Positions 36,757-45,075 of a stretch of DNA of 64,000 bases are shown one piece after another. The DNA is taken from contig JAIEFT010000024.1 of NCBI GenBank assembly GCA_029066805.1, positions 1 through 64,000 on the forward strand, given 5' to 3'. Under the pieces are notes generated by a model. It saw only the letters and a program-made list of their open reading frames with translations, ran no database searches and was not told where the DNA came from. Position 1 is the stretch's first letter. Each line of letters begins with the position of its first letter. Position numbers and translations under genes: made by a program. This DNA comes from Clostridiales bacterium. GTDB lineage: Bacteria; Bacillota; Clostridia; Christensenellales; Pumilibacteraceae.

Positions 36757-39465
36757 TTATTCCCCATCGTTATTTTCATCGGCATTCAAACGCTTTTTGT
36801 ACATTGCCCTGGCAAATGTAGTCCTGATATCGTCGTTTTTGTCGCCGAGCGATTTGTTGTTATCCATCATAATATTTTCCACCTTTGACGACTTTAGCGT
36901 GTCGTCAAGCGCGCCCTCAAACAACGCCTGCATCTTGCGCGCCGACTTGAACCCGCTGCCGAACTGCTCCTCCGCGGCGGTCTTGTCCTGCTTATAAGCA
37001 GCCATGATCTTTTGCGCAAGCACGTGCGCGAGGTCGAACTTTCCGTCGGCAAGCTCGTCAAAGTTTCTGCCGTACATCATTTTGCCCACGCGAAAATCGT
37101 CGTCCGCTTCCTGATAACCGTTGATATTGTTGAGTATCATGTACGTGAGCATGTCCTGCAAATGACGGTCGGCTTCCTCTCTTATCCAACCGCGCACGGT
37201 GTTGCCTATATCGTAGCTTGTCTGCCGCTCGCTTAGCTCGGCACGGTGCTTGGCGCGCTCCTCTTCGAGCAAGCGTTCGTACTCTTCCTTCAGATCGTTC
37301 AAAGCATTCTCATGTTCGGCTCGGTCTTGCTCCTGCGCCGCCTTGAGCTTGATTATATCATTGTCCTTGTCCCTGAGCTTTTGTGTGTAGACAAGCTGAA
37401 CCTCGTCCACATTTTTGCGCGTGAGATTGAGCACTACGCGTTTAAAGTCGTTCATGCCTTTGGCGGCAAGCAGTTTATCCATGTCGAGCGAGCCGTCCGG
37501 CTTGACGCTATCTTTATCTATAAGCTTGGAATAATATTTTTTAAGATTATTGAGTGCCTTGTAGCTGAGCTCGTAACGCTCGAAATAGTCGAAGTAATCG
37601 TACATAATCGCTTCGCAGTGTCGCGACGTCGAATTCATGTCGATCGAATCCTCGTTCCACAGCCACAAGTAGTCGTCGCTGCCGCTTCGCGTTTTGCTCA
37701 CTTTTTTGCGGTACTTGGATTCCTTGATCGCATTGTACAGAGTTTCCATATCCGCCTGCGGGTATTTTGTCAGCGCTTTAACTATCATGATCTTTGCCGA
37801 AAGCAGCATCGGACGGAGATAGTTGACCGATATATTCGCTTTGTTCAGCTTGGAAATATTAACGGGGTCGGATTTTATGTCGAGCGAGGAGAACATTACG
37901 TAGTCTGTATCTACAATGCCCAAGCGCTGGCTGTCGTCAAACTTGCGGTACGCAACCTGAACCTGGTCGATAGCGTCTTTTGTAGCGTTAAGGTAGTCGC
38001 GATACTCGGCAATCTTCATAAGCTCGCCGTCCAGCTGCGTTTCCAAATACTTCTGGAATACGCGCGCAATGTTGTAGTAACGCTTCCACAAATCGCTGTC
38101 ATTGTAATTATTCGACATAGGGTCGTGCGAGCACGTAAGCATTTCGGCAAGCTTTGTAAAGACTTCCTTAACTGTATTATCCTTAAACTCATCAAGCGTT
38201 TCGGCATACTCGGAAAACCAACCGAGCGTTTCGGCATACTCGGAAATAAGCATTTTCTTCTCGCTCTTTTCCTCGCTTTTTTCTTCGTCCTGCTCCTCGG
38301 TCTGATCCTCGGGCTGCTCGTTTTTCGCTTGCTCGTCGTCCTTCTTATTATTGAGCTCGTACTTTTCAAAATACTGTTTGGCGAGCTTGTCGTCATCCAT
38401 GAACCTACGAATAACAAGCTCCTTCTCGTTGTAACCGTACATGGTTATCATGGCTATATACAGCGGATTAAACAGCGCGGACGATCTGTTGCTGCTTGCG
38501 ATTTGATCGATGGATATCGGATTAAACGAATACACCGTGTTGCGATCGACGCGGATGACGTCGGTGTAGAACACGCTCTTGCCGTAAACCTTATCCTTAT
38601 CGCGCGAGTATGTGTTGTACGCCGTGCGGAAAGTACCGGTAATACAGCAATCGACCACGTCGCCTTCAAAGCCGAGCTCCTTGCCGTACTCGATGACGCG
38701 GTTCATGAAAGGCTCGTCGCGCTTGATTTTGTCGTCCTGATTGAACGCGTCGTCGAATCGGCTTATCGCGTCGACTACGGCGTAAGTATCGTTTAGCGTG
38801 ACCGCGGTAGACTGCGCGGGATCGAGCGTAAAGCCCCAACCGGAATACCCGTTTGCAAGCGCGTATGTTGCAAACTGATACATGATTTGCGCGACGGTCT
38901 TGGCGATCCGCTCATGGGTATCGCCAAGCTCCGAATCGGCGTACAAGCCTTTGCGGTTGCACAACCGACGGAAGTAAACCAGCGTAGTCATTGCAGTAGC
39001 CGCGGACAGCGTTACAGGCGAATCTATATGCGTATTGTCGCTGTTGCCGAAAATCTGCATACAGTCGTCCGCACTGAGATACGGCGTGATATCCGCGCCT
39101 ATATTTTCGAGATGCTCGATTATCTTGCGCACGCCGCTCAGCATCAGTTTTTTGTCGTTTTCGGTCTTTTTGCGGCACTTGTCGATTTCGCTCTGACGCT
39201 CGTTAGCGGCAGTGAGCTCGTCCACTGTGGCGAGGTTGCCGAAGTTGTATACGGCAAGCAGCGACTTGACGCAACTGCAATAGTCTAGAAAGCGCGTGTC
39301 GCACATATCGCGCAGTTCCCGCATCTGCGCGGACAACGCGTTGCACACGTTGGTGGAAACGACGCGTGTCTCGTTTTCCCATTCCGTATTTTCCGAAACG
39401 TCGATACCCGCAACCAAGCTATCCAAATAGCGGGATAGATCCATATTCACGTTACTGTTTGCCAT
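36757..39465 (-). CDS. uncharacterised 902-aa protein with charged coiled-coil regions
   Basis: long ORF inside operon; KNEQPEDQTEEQDEEKSEEKSEKK and EHENALNDLKEEYERLLEEERAKHRAEL. Confidence 0.75.
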   Translation of the reverse strand: MANSNVNMDLSRYLDSLVAGIDVSENTEWENETRVVSTNVCNALSAQMRELRDMCDTRFLDYCSCVKSLLAVYNFGNLATVDELTAANERQSEIDKCRKKTENDKKLMLSGVRKIIEHLENIGADITPYLSADDCMQIFGNSDNTHIDSPVTLSAATAMTTLVYFRRLCNRKGLYADSELGDTHERIAKTVAQIMYQFATYALANGYSGWGFTLDPAQSTAVTLNDTYAVVDAISRFDDAFNQDDKIKRDEPFMNRVIEYGKELGFEGDVVDCCITGTFRTAYNTYSRDKDKVYGKSVFYTDVIRVDRNTVYSFNPISIDQIASSNRSSALFNPLYIAMITMYGYNEKELVIRRFMDDDKLAKQYFEKYELNNKKDDEQAKNEQPEDQTEEQDEEKSEEKSEKKMLISEYAETLGWFSEYAETLDEFKDNTVKEVFTKLAEMLTCSHDPMSNNYNDSDLWKRYYNIARVFQKYLETQLDGELMKIAEYRDYLNATKDAIDQVQVAYRKFDDSQRLGIVDTDYVMFSSLDIKSDPVNISKLNKANISVNYLRPMLLSAKIMIVKALTKYPQADMETLYNAIKESKYRKKVSKTRSGSDDYLWLWNEDSIDMNSTSRHCEAIMYDYFDYFERYELSYKALNNLKKYYSKLIDKDSVKPDGSLDMDKLLAAKGMNDFKRVVLNLTRKNVDEVQLVYTQKLRDKDNDIIKLKAAQEQDRAEHENALNDLKEEYERLLEEERAKHRAELSERQTSYDIGNTVRGWIREEADRHLQDMLTYMILNNINGYQEADDDFRVGKMMYGRNFDELADGKFDLAHVLAQKIMAAYKQDKTAAEEQFGSGFKSARKMQALFEGALDDTLKSSKVENIMMDNNKSLGDKNDDIRTTFARAMYKKRLNADENNDGE

Positions 39466-39467
39466 TA

Positions 39468-40538
39468 TTATTCCTCCGTGCTAATCAGTTTTTGTAGATT
39501 TTCAAAAGCGTCCTCAGCGCCCAAAGGTATCTCGCCCTCAAACACCACCGACTTCAGTTTTCTGCACCCGCGAAACGCGTTGCGCCCGATTGCTTTGACC
39601 GACGCGGGAATGCGTAGTTTTTCCATGAGTATGCTGTCCGCAAATGCGACCTTGCCTATGTGCGTCAGCCCCTGCGGAAAGTTGATTTCCTTTGCGCCGC
39701 AATAGCGAAACGCCTCGTTTGCGATTATGCGCGTACTGCTCGGAATATCGAGCGTGTCGCCTTTGACAGCCCACCCAAACGCTATGCCATTGTACGTACC
39801 ATTTTTAACGGCGGACTCAATACCGCTCGAATCGAACGCCGTCGCCTCTATCTCGGTCAAGCCGTCCATGCCGTCCACCGTCACCAGATTGGAACAGCCG
39901 AAAAACGCGCGAAACCCTATCTTTTCTACAGACGGCGGGATAATTACGTTAATCAGTGACTCGTTATTCATAAACGCCTCGCTCTCTATTTCGTTAACAT
40001 ACGGCGGAACGGTGACGCAGCTATCGCTGCCCTCATACCGCACAAGAGCCTCGTCGCCACGCTCGTAAATAAAGTGATCCGGATTGTTTTCGAGCTTGCT
40101 CACCCAATGCGGAAGAAGCTGCACCAATCTTTCAAACGCGGCGTCGCGAGTGTCGTACTTTTCCATAAATACTCCCTCAAGCCTGTTAGCGCCAAAACGG
40201 TATAACGCTTTGTATGCTCTGTCGTCGGGATTAAGATAGTACTGCATATCCAGCACGAACGGGATAATGATTTTACCTTCCTTTCTGTGAACATGGTAGT
40301 ATTCTACTTCGCCCAATACCTCGTCCGCCGTCTCCGTCATCATGGAATTCTTGCTCGCTACAAATATGACAATCGGCGCTGTTTTCATAACCTTACCGAT
40401 TTGTTCCGCCCAATCTCCCACCTTTAAAAGCGCGTCTATCCAACAATCGATTTTGCGCGATGACAGATAGTGATAAAGCTCCAATGATATTGTCCTATCA
40501 GGCTCTATGTTGCTGTGACTGATCAAAATAGACTTCAT
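39468..40538 (-). CDS. TIR-domain protein with C-terminal BspA-type leucine-rich repeats
   Basis: KSILISHSNIEPDRTISLELYHYLSSRKIDCWID...VIFVASKNSMMTETADEVLGEVEYY; then VIIPPSVEKIGFRAFFGCSNLVTV, IRIPASVKAIGRNAFRGCRKLKSVVF; SD-preceded ATG at 40538. Confidence 0.75.
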   Translation of the reverse strand: MKSILISHSNIEPDRTISLELYHYLSSRKIDCWIDALLKVGDWAEQIGKVMKTAPIVIFVASKNSMMTETADEVLGEVEYYHVHRKEGKIIIPFVLDMQYYLNPDDRAYKALYRFGANRLEGVFMEKYDTRDAAFERLVQLLPHWVSKLENNPDHFIYERGDEALVRYEGSDSCVTVPPYVNEIESEAFMNNESLINVIIPPSVEKIGFRAFFGCSNLVTVDGMDGLTEIEATAFDSSGIESAVKNGTYNGIAFGWAVKGDTLDIPSSTRIIANEAFRYCGAKEINFPQGLTHIGKVAFADSILMEKLRIPASVKAIGRNAFRGCRKLKSVVFEGEIPLGAEDAFENLQKLISTEE

Positions 40539-40546
40539 ACTTTTTT

Positions 40547-42757
40547 CTACCTCTTTATTCCTATAACATGGATTTGTTCGTCTTTTAGTCCGATCGACTT
40601 GGCGTAGCTTATGCCGTAATATGTACCGCCCTGATTGATCGGGTTGCCGTATCCGTCGCTTAGCGGCGTTTCCACGCCGTCCCACAGCGCTATCAGCATT
40701 TGGCAGTTGTCGATGATATGTTTGGTTGCTTGCGTGTACGTATACTTTTCGTCATCTACGACCGTGCAAGATACAGCTTGCGCCAAAAGATTTCGCATTC
40801 TGTTTTCGTCGGCTTCGGTAAAGCCGTATCCGCTCTCTCTTGCGTCCGCTTTTATAGATTGAATGTAATCTTCGTAAGGGAGCGGAATAACCGCCGTTGT
40901 AGTTATGCCGAGCTCGGTTGCACATTCGGCAATTATCTGATCCGAGCCGAACGCGTAATTGGTGCACACAACCACTCTGTAATCGGTTTGATATCTGCGC
41001 AGAATGTCCTTGATCTTTTCTTTAAGTTCGGGGATACTCGAGCTTACCGAGCGGTGTCCCGTGCCCGCAATATTCAGCGTCGGCTTACCGCCTTGCGAGC
41101 GATATATGCGCACGCCGTGTCCGTAGCAGTATAAAAAAGGTATTATGTTGTTGATCATGAGCTCATCCTTTTTTCGCTCGGAGCTCGGCAGCAAATCGTA
41201 CGGCACTATATCGCGGTGAATCTTCTTTTTGTCGCGCTCGGACTTGGAGCTATAATCCGTGCCGTACTTCCAACCGGCTTGCAGCTTTTCCCTAACCCAG
41301 CGTACATGTTCCTCCCGAGCCAAAGCCTCAAGCTCGTCCGGCGTAAACTCACTGACTAACGGACAGCTCAACTCGCGCTCGCTGTAAAAGCAGTTTATCA
41401 AGTCGAGTTTGCGAGCGTAGGACTTTGCCTGCTCGATATTTGACAGACGGAACTCGAGCGAAATATCGTCGAAATCCGGACCGCCGTATTCGCATTGATA
41501 GCTCTTGTGTATTGCACGCGAAAAGTCGCACAGATTAACAAGTCTATCCGACGACTGCAAGGCGGACGATTTTTTAACGGAAGGCTGCTCGCGCGCGGTG
41601 ACAGACAAAACGATATCGCCTTTTACCAACCCGCTTATGTTTTTGACAAAATCTCCGCTCGCGATTTTTTTGTAGTTTGCATTTTGGCGTTCTACTTGCA
41701 CAACCGCAGTTTTGCCGTCTACGCTACGCTCCTCGAATGACGCAACGCTAAAGCAGTCGAACACATAACACATGTCGATTCTGCCGTCGGCGACAGACAT
41801 ATCTACCGTACGTGCAAGCGGGTCTTTTTTGCTTACGTACCCGAACGCCGTCCTATCCCAGTCCTGCAATTCGTCGCACAGCACAAGCAAATACGCAAGC
41901 GGGTGTCTGACTGCGGGAATAGCTATATCTATGTTTAACGCACCTTTTATGCTTTGACTGTTAAGATTATTATGTAAAGCGATCGCCGTGAGCACGTCGA
42001 TTATAGGTCCGGAAAAATCCGCATGCGCCGCCGCAAGACGGTTAAACAGCAACAGTGCGCTGAAGTAACCGTGATCCATATATCTGTCTTGATGTGCGTA
42101 GCGCGTGGATATAAGCTCTGTTATAACGGGCAGCGGATAACCCAACCTCAAATTTATGCCGCGCGATAAAACGTCGCCTACCGTATCGGCATTAAAGACC
42201 GAGCCTTGTTTTTTTACGTCGTCGCCGATGTTCAGCAGCAAGTCCATTCCCTCGTAAGCTACGTGCGGGACGTTTACGGCATCTCCCCACATGCCTTGCG
42301 CATATGTTTTGATTTGCTCGTGCGCGAGCTGGAACGGATAACCAATATCGTGGAACAGCGCCGCAAGCCCCCACCACCGCAAAAAGCAAGTATCGGTCGC
42401 ACAGTCGGATTTGTAAAAATCCAAAAACGTTTGACGAAAATTTCCGTCATTGGCGTAAATAGCAAGCCCGAGCACAAACTCGTACACTGAATGCGAATAG
42501 TGGTCGAGGTTCGTGTAAAGACGCTCGCCCGAATGATACTCGTGATCGGACAAAAACTCGAGCAAATTATTCATTGAGTCAAACGCACCGAATATCTTGA
42601 ACATCTCGCAAAAACAATAATAGACGGAAAAAGCGTCGTCCTTTTTGCCGCTGCCGCAAAAACGCCGTACTGCCGCGACAAAGCAATCAATATCCGATGA
42701 ATCGCAAGCTATATTATAGTCGAAAAACTTTTCGCATAACTGTTCCAATTTTGCCAT
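40547..42757 (-). CDS. HD-domain + RyR-domain + SLOG-domain protein
   Basis: GLAALFHDIGYPF and LLVLCDELQDWDR (HD); LAREEHVRWVREKLQAGWKYG..KIHRDIVPYDLL (RyR); LNIAGTGHRSV..GSDQIIAECATELGITTTAVIPLPYEDY..CQMLIALWDG..GGTYYG (SLOG). Confidence 0.7.
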   Translation of the reverse strand: MAKLEQLCEKFFDYNIACDSSDIDCFVAAVRRFCGSGKKDDAFSVYYCFCEMFKIFGAFDSMNNLLEFLSDHEYHSGERLYTNLDHYSHSVYEFVLGLAIYANDGNFRQTFLDFYKSDCATDTCFLRWWGLAALFHDIGYPFQLAHEQIKTYAQGMWGDAVNVPHVAYEGMDLLLNIGDDVKKQGSVFNADTVGDVLSRGINLRLGYPLPVITELISTRYAHQDRYMDHGYFSALLLFNRLAAAHADFSGPIIDVLTAIALHNNLNSQSIKGALNIDIAIPAVRHPLAYLLVLCDELQDWDRTAFGYVSKKDPLARTVDMSVADGRIDMCYVFDCFSVASFEERSVDGKTAVVQVERQNANYKKIASGDFVKNISGLVKGDIVLSVTAREQPSVKKSSALQSSDRLVNLCDFSRAIHKSYQCEYGGPDFDDISLEFRLSNIEQAKSYARKLDLINCFYSERELSCPLVSEFTPDELEALAREEHVRWVREKLQAGWKYGTDYSSKSERDKKKIHRDIVPYDLLPSSERKKDELMINNIIPFLYCYGHGVRIYRSQGGKPTLNIAGTGHRSVSSSIPELKEKIKDILRRYQTDYRVVVCTNYAFGSDQIIAECATELGITTTAVIPLPYEDYIQSIKADARESGYGFTEADENRMRNLLAQAVSCTVVDDEKYTYTQATKHIIDNCQMLIALWDGVETPLSDGYGNPINQGGTYYGISYAKSIGLKDEQIHVIGIKR

Positions 42758-42758
42758 A

Positions 42759-44933
42759 CTATCCCCTGCGCTCGAATATCTTATATCCGTTATTGTTGAG
42801 CAACCACCAAGCGCTGTCTAAAAGCTGGTAGTCGTATTTGATTACATCGCGGTCCGCTTCGACCACGCCGTCGCGCTTAGCTATCATTTTACGAAAATCT
42901 ATCAAGCCGACAAACGTAGTCAAGCACCCGTGACGACGCTTGGCAATATTTTTTCCGTTGGTGTGTTTGCCGCCGCCGTCGACCTCGTTAAGAATACTAT
43001 CCTTACTCGCCGGCATGAACCCTTTTGCAAACATGAACGCGTTCCAACGACAGTGTTCCTGTATGGCAAGGTTCGCCCTGAGCGACGGCTTGTATTCGAT
43101 TGGATAGCGCACGGCTACCTTCTGCCCGTTGTTGTCCAGAACAAAATCAGGCATGTCATTCTTTGCGTAACGCGAAAAATACTCATCCTCCGACAGCCCT
43201 GTTTTGTCGTCGCCTGCCGCGCAGTAATCTAAGCCCATCAAATGCAGTTTTTGCCGCAATCCGAGACACGCGTACATATTAGAGTCGCGTTCAATAGATG
43301 TCAGCTTCACGTACCACTTGTGCCGCGACGTTTGCACTTCCTCGGCAGTGACGCGCGAGTGCTTCATATCATGCTCGATATCGTAAACAAAATTACGCAT
43401 AATAGCCATTTCAGCAAACTTTTCCCGAATGATATTGGAATAGTTGTACGCAACAGCCTTGTTTGCGCCGAATGGCGTGCACATATCATCATAGAGAAAA
43501 ATATTACTACTGTCTAAAATCTTATCGTCTCTTATGCGAACAAACACATGCGTGTTGCGCGCGTCACGCTCTTTTAGCCGCGCCGTAATTTTGTTGGCAA
43601 CGTCTATGCCCGCATAGTCTGCGCCGATTGAAACTATTACATAGTTAACGGTCTGCGACTTAAAGCTTAACGCGTTTTCCAAGCTGCGGAAAAAGTCGGT
43701 ATCGTTGATATCGACGTTGTAATAATCATCAAGCGACGGAACGGGCGGGAGCGGAAGATAGTCGCTCGCGTCTACGGCGCTGCCTTCGGCAAGAAATTCA
43801 TGACGATATCTAAAGTAGTTGCTGTTAAGGCTTTTGTACATATCTTCGTGCGATTTATCAAACACATGATATCGCACTTGTTTTTCGGCAACGCGCCCGT
43901 TTTTGTCTGTTGACAAAAACCTGTTATTCTCCACCGATGACAAAAATATCTGCTGATTTGTTCGTCCGAAACCAATTAGCGCAACATTGATTTCGGTCTG
44001 CGGGCGCAATAGTCCCGTAGTATAGTCAATGTGCGTTTCGTCCATATATTCGGTGAACGGATATCTATCGATAAAATCAATCGCTATCTGCCGATACTCG
44101 TTAACGTAATGCAGACAACCCTTTGACATATCCTCGTACTTGCCGTAAATGTCCTCGTATTCACGGTTGCCAAACGCATAAATCTCAACGCCCGTAGCTA
44201 CGTCGTCACCCATTGTATCAATGATTTTCAATAGCATTCCGCAACGCCTGAGGTTGACTTCGTCATCGTCGCCGTTCATGATAACAACAGCTTTTTTGCC
44301 GTGCTTGGAAAGACGTTTAACTTGGCTTTTCAGTTCCTTATCTAGCCAATCAAACAATCTTTCTTCGCGCACGCAAGAATGATATGTAGTTCCTTGTATA
44401 TACAGCTTTTCACGTTCCGAGGCGCTCATGCAATCTATTATCAGCTTGGGCTGATTGCAGGAGCGGTACACTGCTATTCCCCTGTCGGTATTGCCGACTA
44501 TTATACACTTATTTTCCTTTTTGCGCGAAAACCAAAACAAGCGGTGATTCTTCCAAATCCACTGGTGCAAAACAGACGCCGTTATCATTATCGCATTAAG
44601 CACGACAAGCGTCAAACACACGTACAGCGCAACGGCAAAAAATACATTGTCGGATATAAGCGCGGGCGACACGTCAAACTTGACTACTACCAACTGAACC
44701 GCTGTGGAAATCGAATAGAATATAGCGTACAAAATGCTCTTGTTTGCGTACAATGCCGCCATAATGTACAGCGGAACGGCCACAACGTAAATTATGGCGC
44801 ACTTGCCCTTTTTGAAGTTCTTGATGAATTCGATTTTTCCCGATCTGTTGCACCTTAAAAACTTGACAATCAAATATACCACTATCGCCAACATGATTAA
44901 GATGCAAACAATTGAAATCGCGCTGTACGCCAT
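42759..44933 (-). CDS. membrane protein with Rossmann (TrkA-N-like) regions and C-terminal RyR domain
   Basis: N-terminal TM helices; CIIVGNTDRGIAVYRSC and VALIGFGRTNQQIF; C-terminal LAIQEHCRWNAFMFAKGFMPA..KRRHGCLTTFVGL; start at 44933 because the longer ORF reads through a terminator. Confidence 0.65.
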   Translation of the reverse strand: MAYSAISIVCILIMLAIVVYLIVKFLRCNRSGKIEFIKNFKKGKCAIIYVVAVPLYIMAALYANKSILYAIFYSISTAVQLVVVKFDVSPALISDNVFFAVALYVCLTLVVLNAIMITASVLHQWIWKNHRLFWFSRKKENKCIIVGNTDRGIAVYRSCNQPKLIIDCMSASEREKLYIQGTTYHSCVREERLFDWLDKELKSQVKRLSKHGKKAVVIMNGDDDEVNLRRCGMLLKIIDTMGDDVATGVEIYAFGNREYEDIYGKYEDMSKGCLHYVNEYRQIAIDFIDRYPFTEYMDETHIDYTTGLLRPQTEINVALIGFGRTNQQIFLSSVENNRFLSTDKNGRVAEKQVRYHVFDKSHEDMYKSLNSNYFRYRHEFLAEGSAVDASDYLPLPPVPSLDDYYNVDINDTDFFRSLENALSFKSQTVNYVIVSIGADYAGIDVANKITARLKERDARNTHVFVRIRDDKILDSSNIFLYDDMCTPFGANKAVAYNYSNIIREKFAEMAIMRNFVYDIEHDMKHSRVTAEEVQTSRHKWYVKLTSIERDSNMYACLGLRQKLHLMGLDYCAAGDDKTGLSEDEYFSRYAKNDMPDFVLDNNGQKVAVRYPIEYKPSLRANLAIQEHCRWNAFMFAKGFMPASKDSILNEVDGGGKHTNGKNIAKRRHGCLTTFVGLIDFRKMIAKRDGVVEADRDVIKYDYQLLDSAWWLLNNNGYKIFERRG

Positions 44934-44985
44934 GTTCAGTCCCCATTTGACACAAAAGTGCATAATACAACAATTATACATGCTA

Positions 44986-45014
44986 AGTATATCACATAAC
45001 ATACAAAATTGCAA
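44986..45014 (-). promoter_or_regulatory. sigmaA promoter of the nine-gene operon (TTGCAA-N17-TATACT)
   Basis: hexamers and spacing read directly; about 45-nt leader to ATG 44933. Confidence 0.65.
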
Positions 45015-45041
45015 GCCGCAATAACAAAAAATTGAACATAA

Positions 45042-45069
45042 CAAAAATCCGCCATGCGGCGGATTTTTG
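45042..45069. terminator. intrinsic terminator after SipW-like peptidase gene
   Basis: CAAAAATCCGCC-ATGC-GGCGGATTTTTG. Confidence 0.9.
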
Positions 45070-45075
45070 TTATTG

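Noticed and set aside
37246-38796. 516-aa plus-strand ORF opposite the coiled-coil gene
   Set aside because: Low-complexity antisense translation; sense ORF is longer and fits the operon
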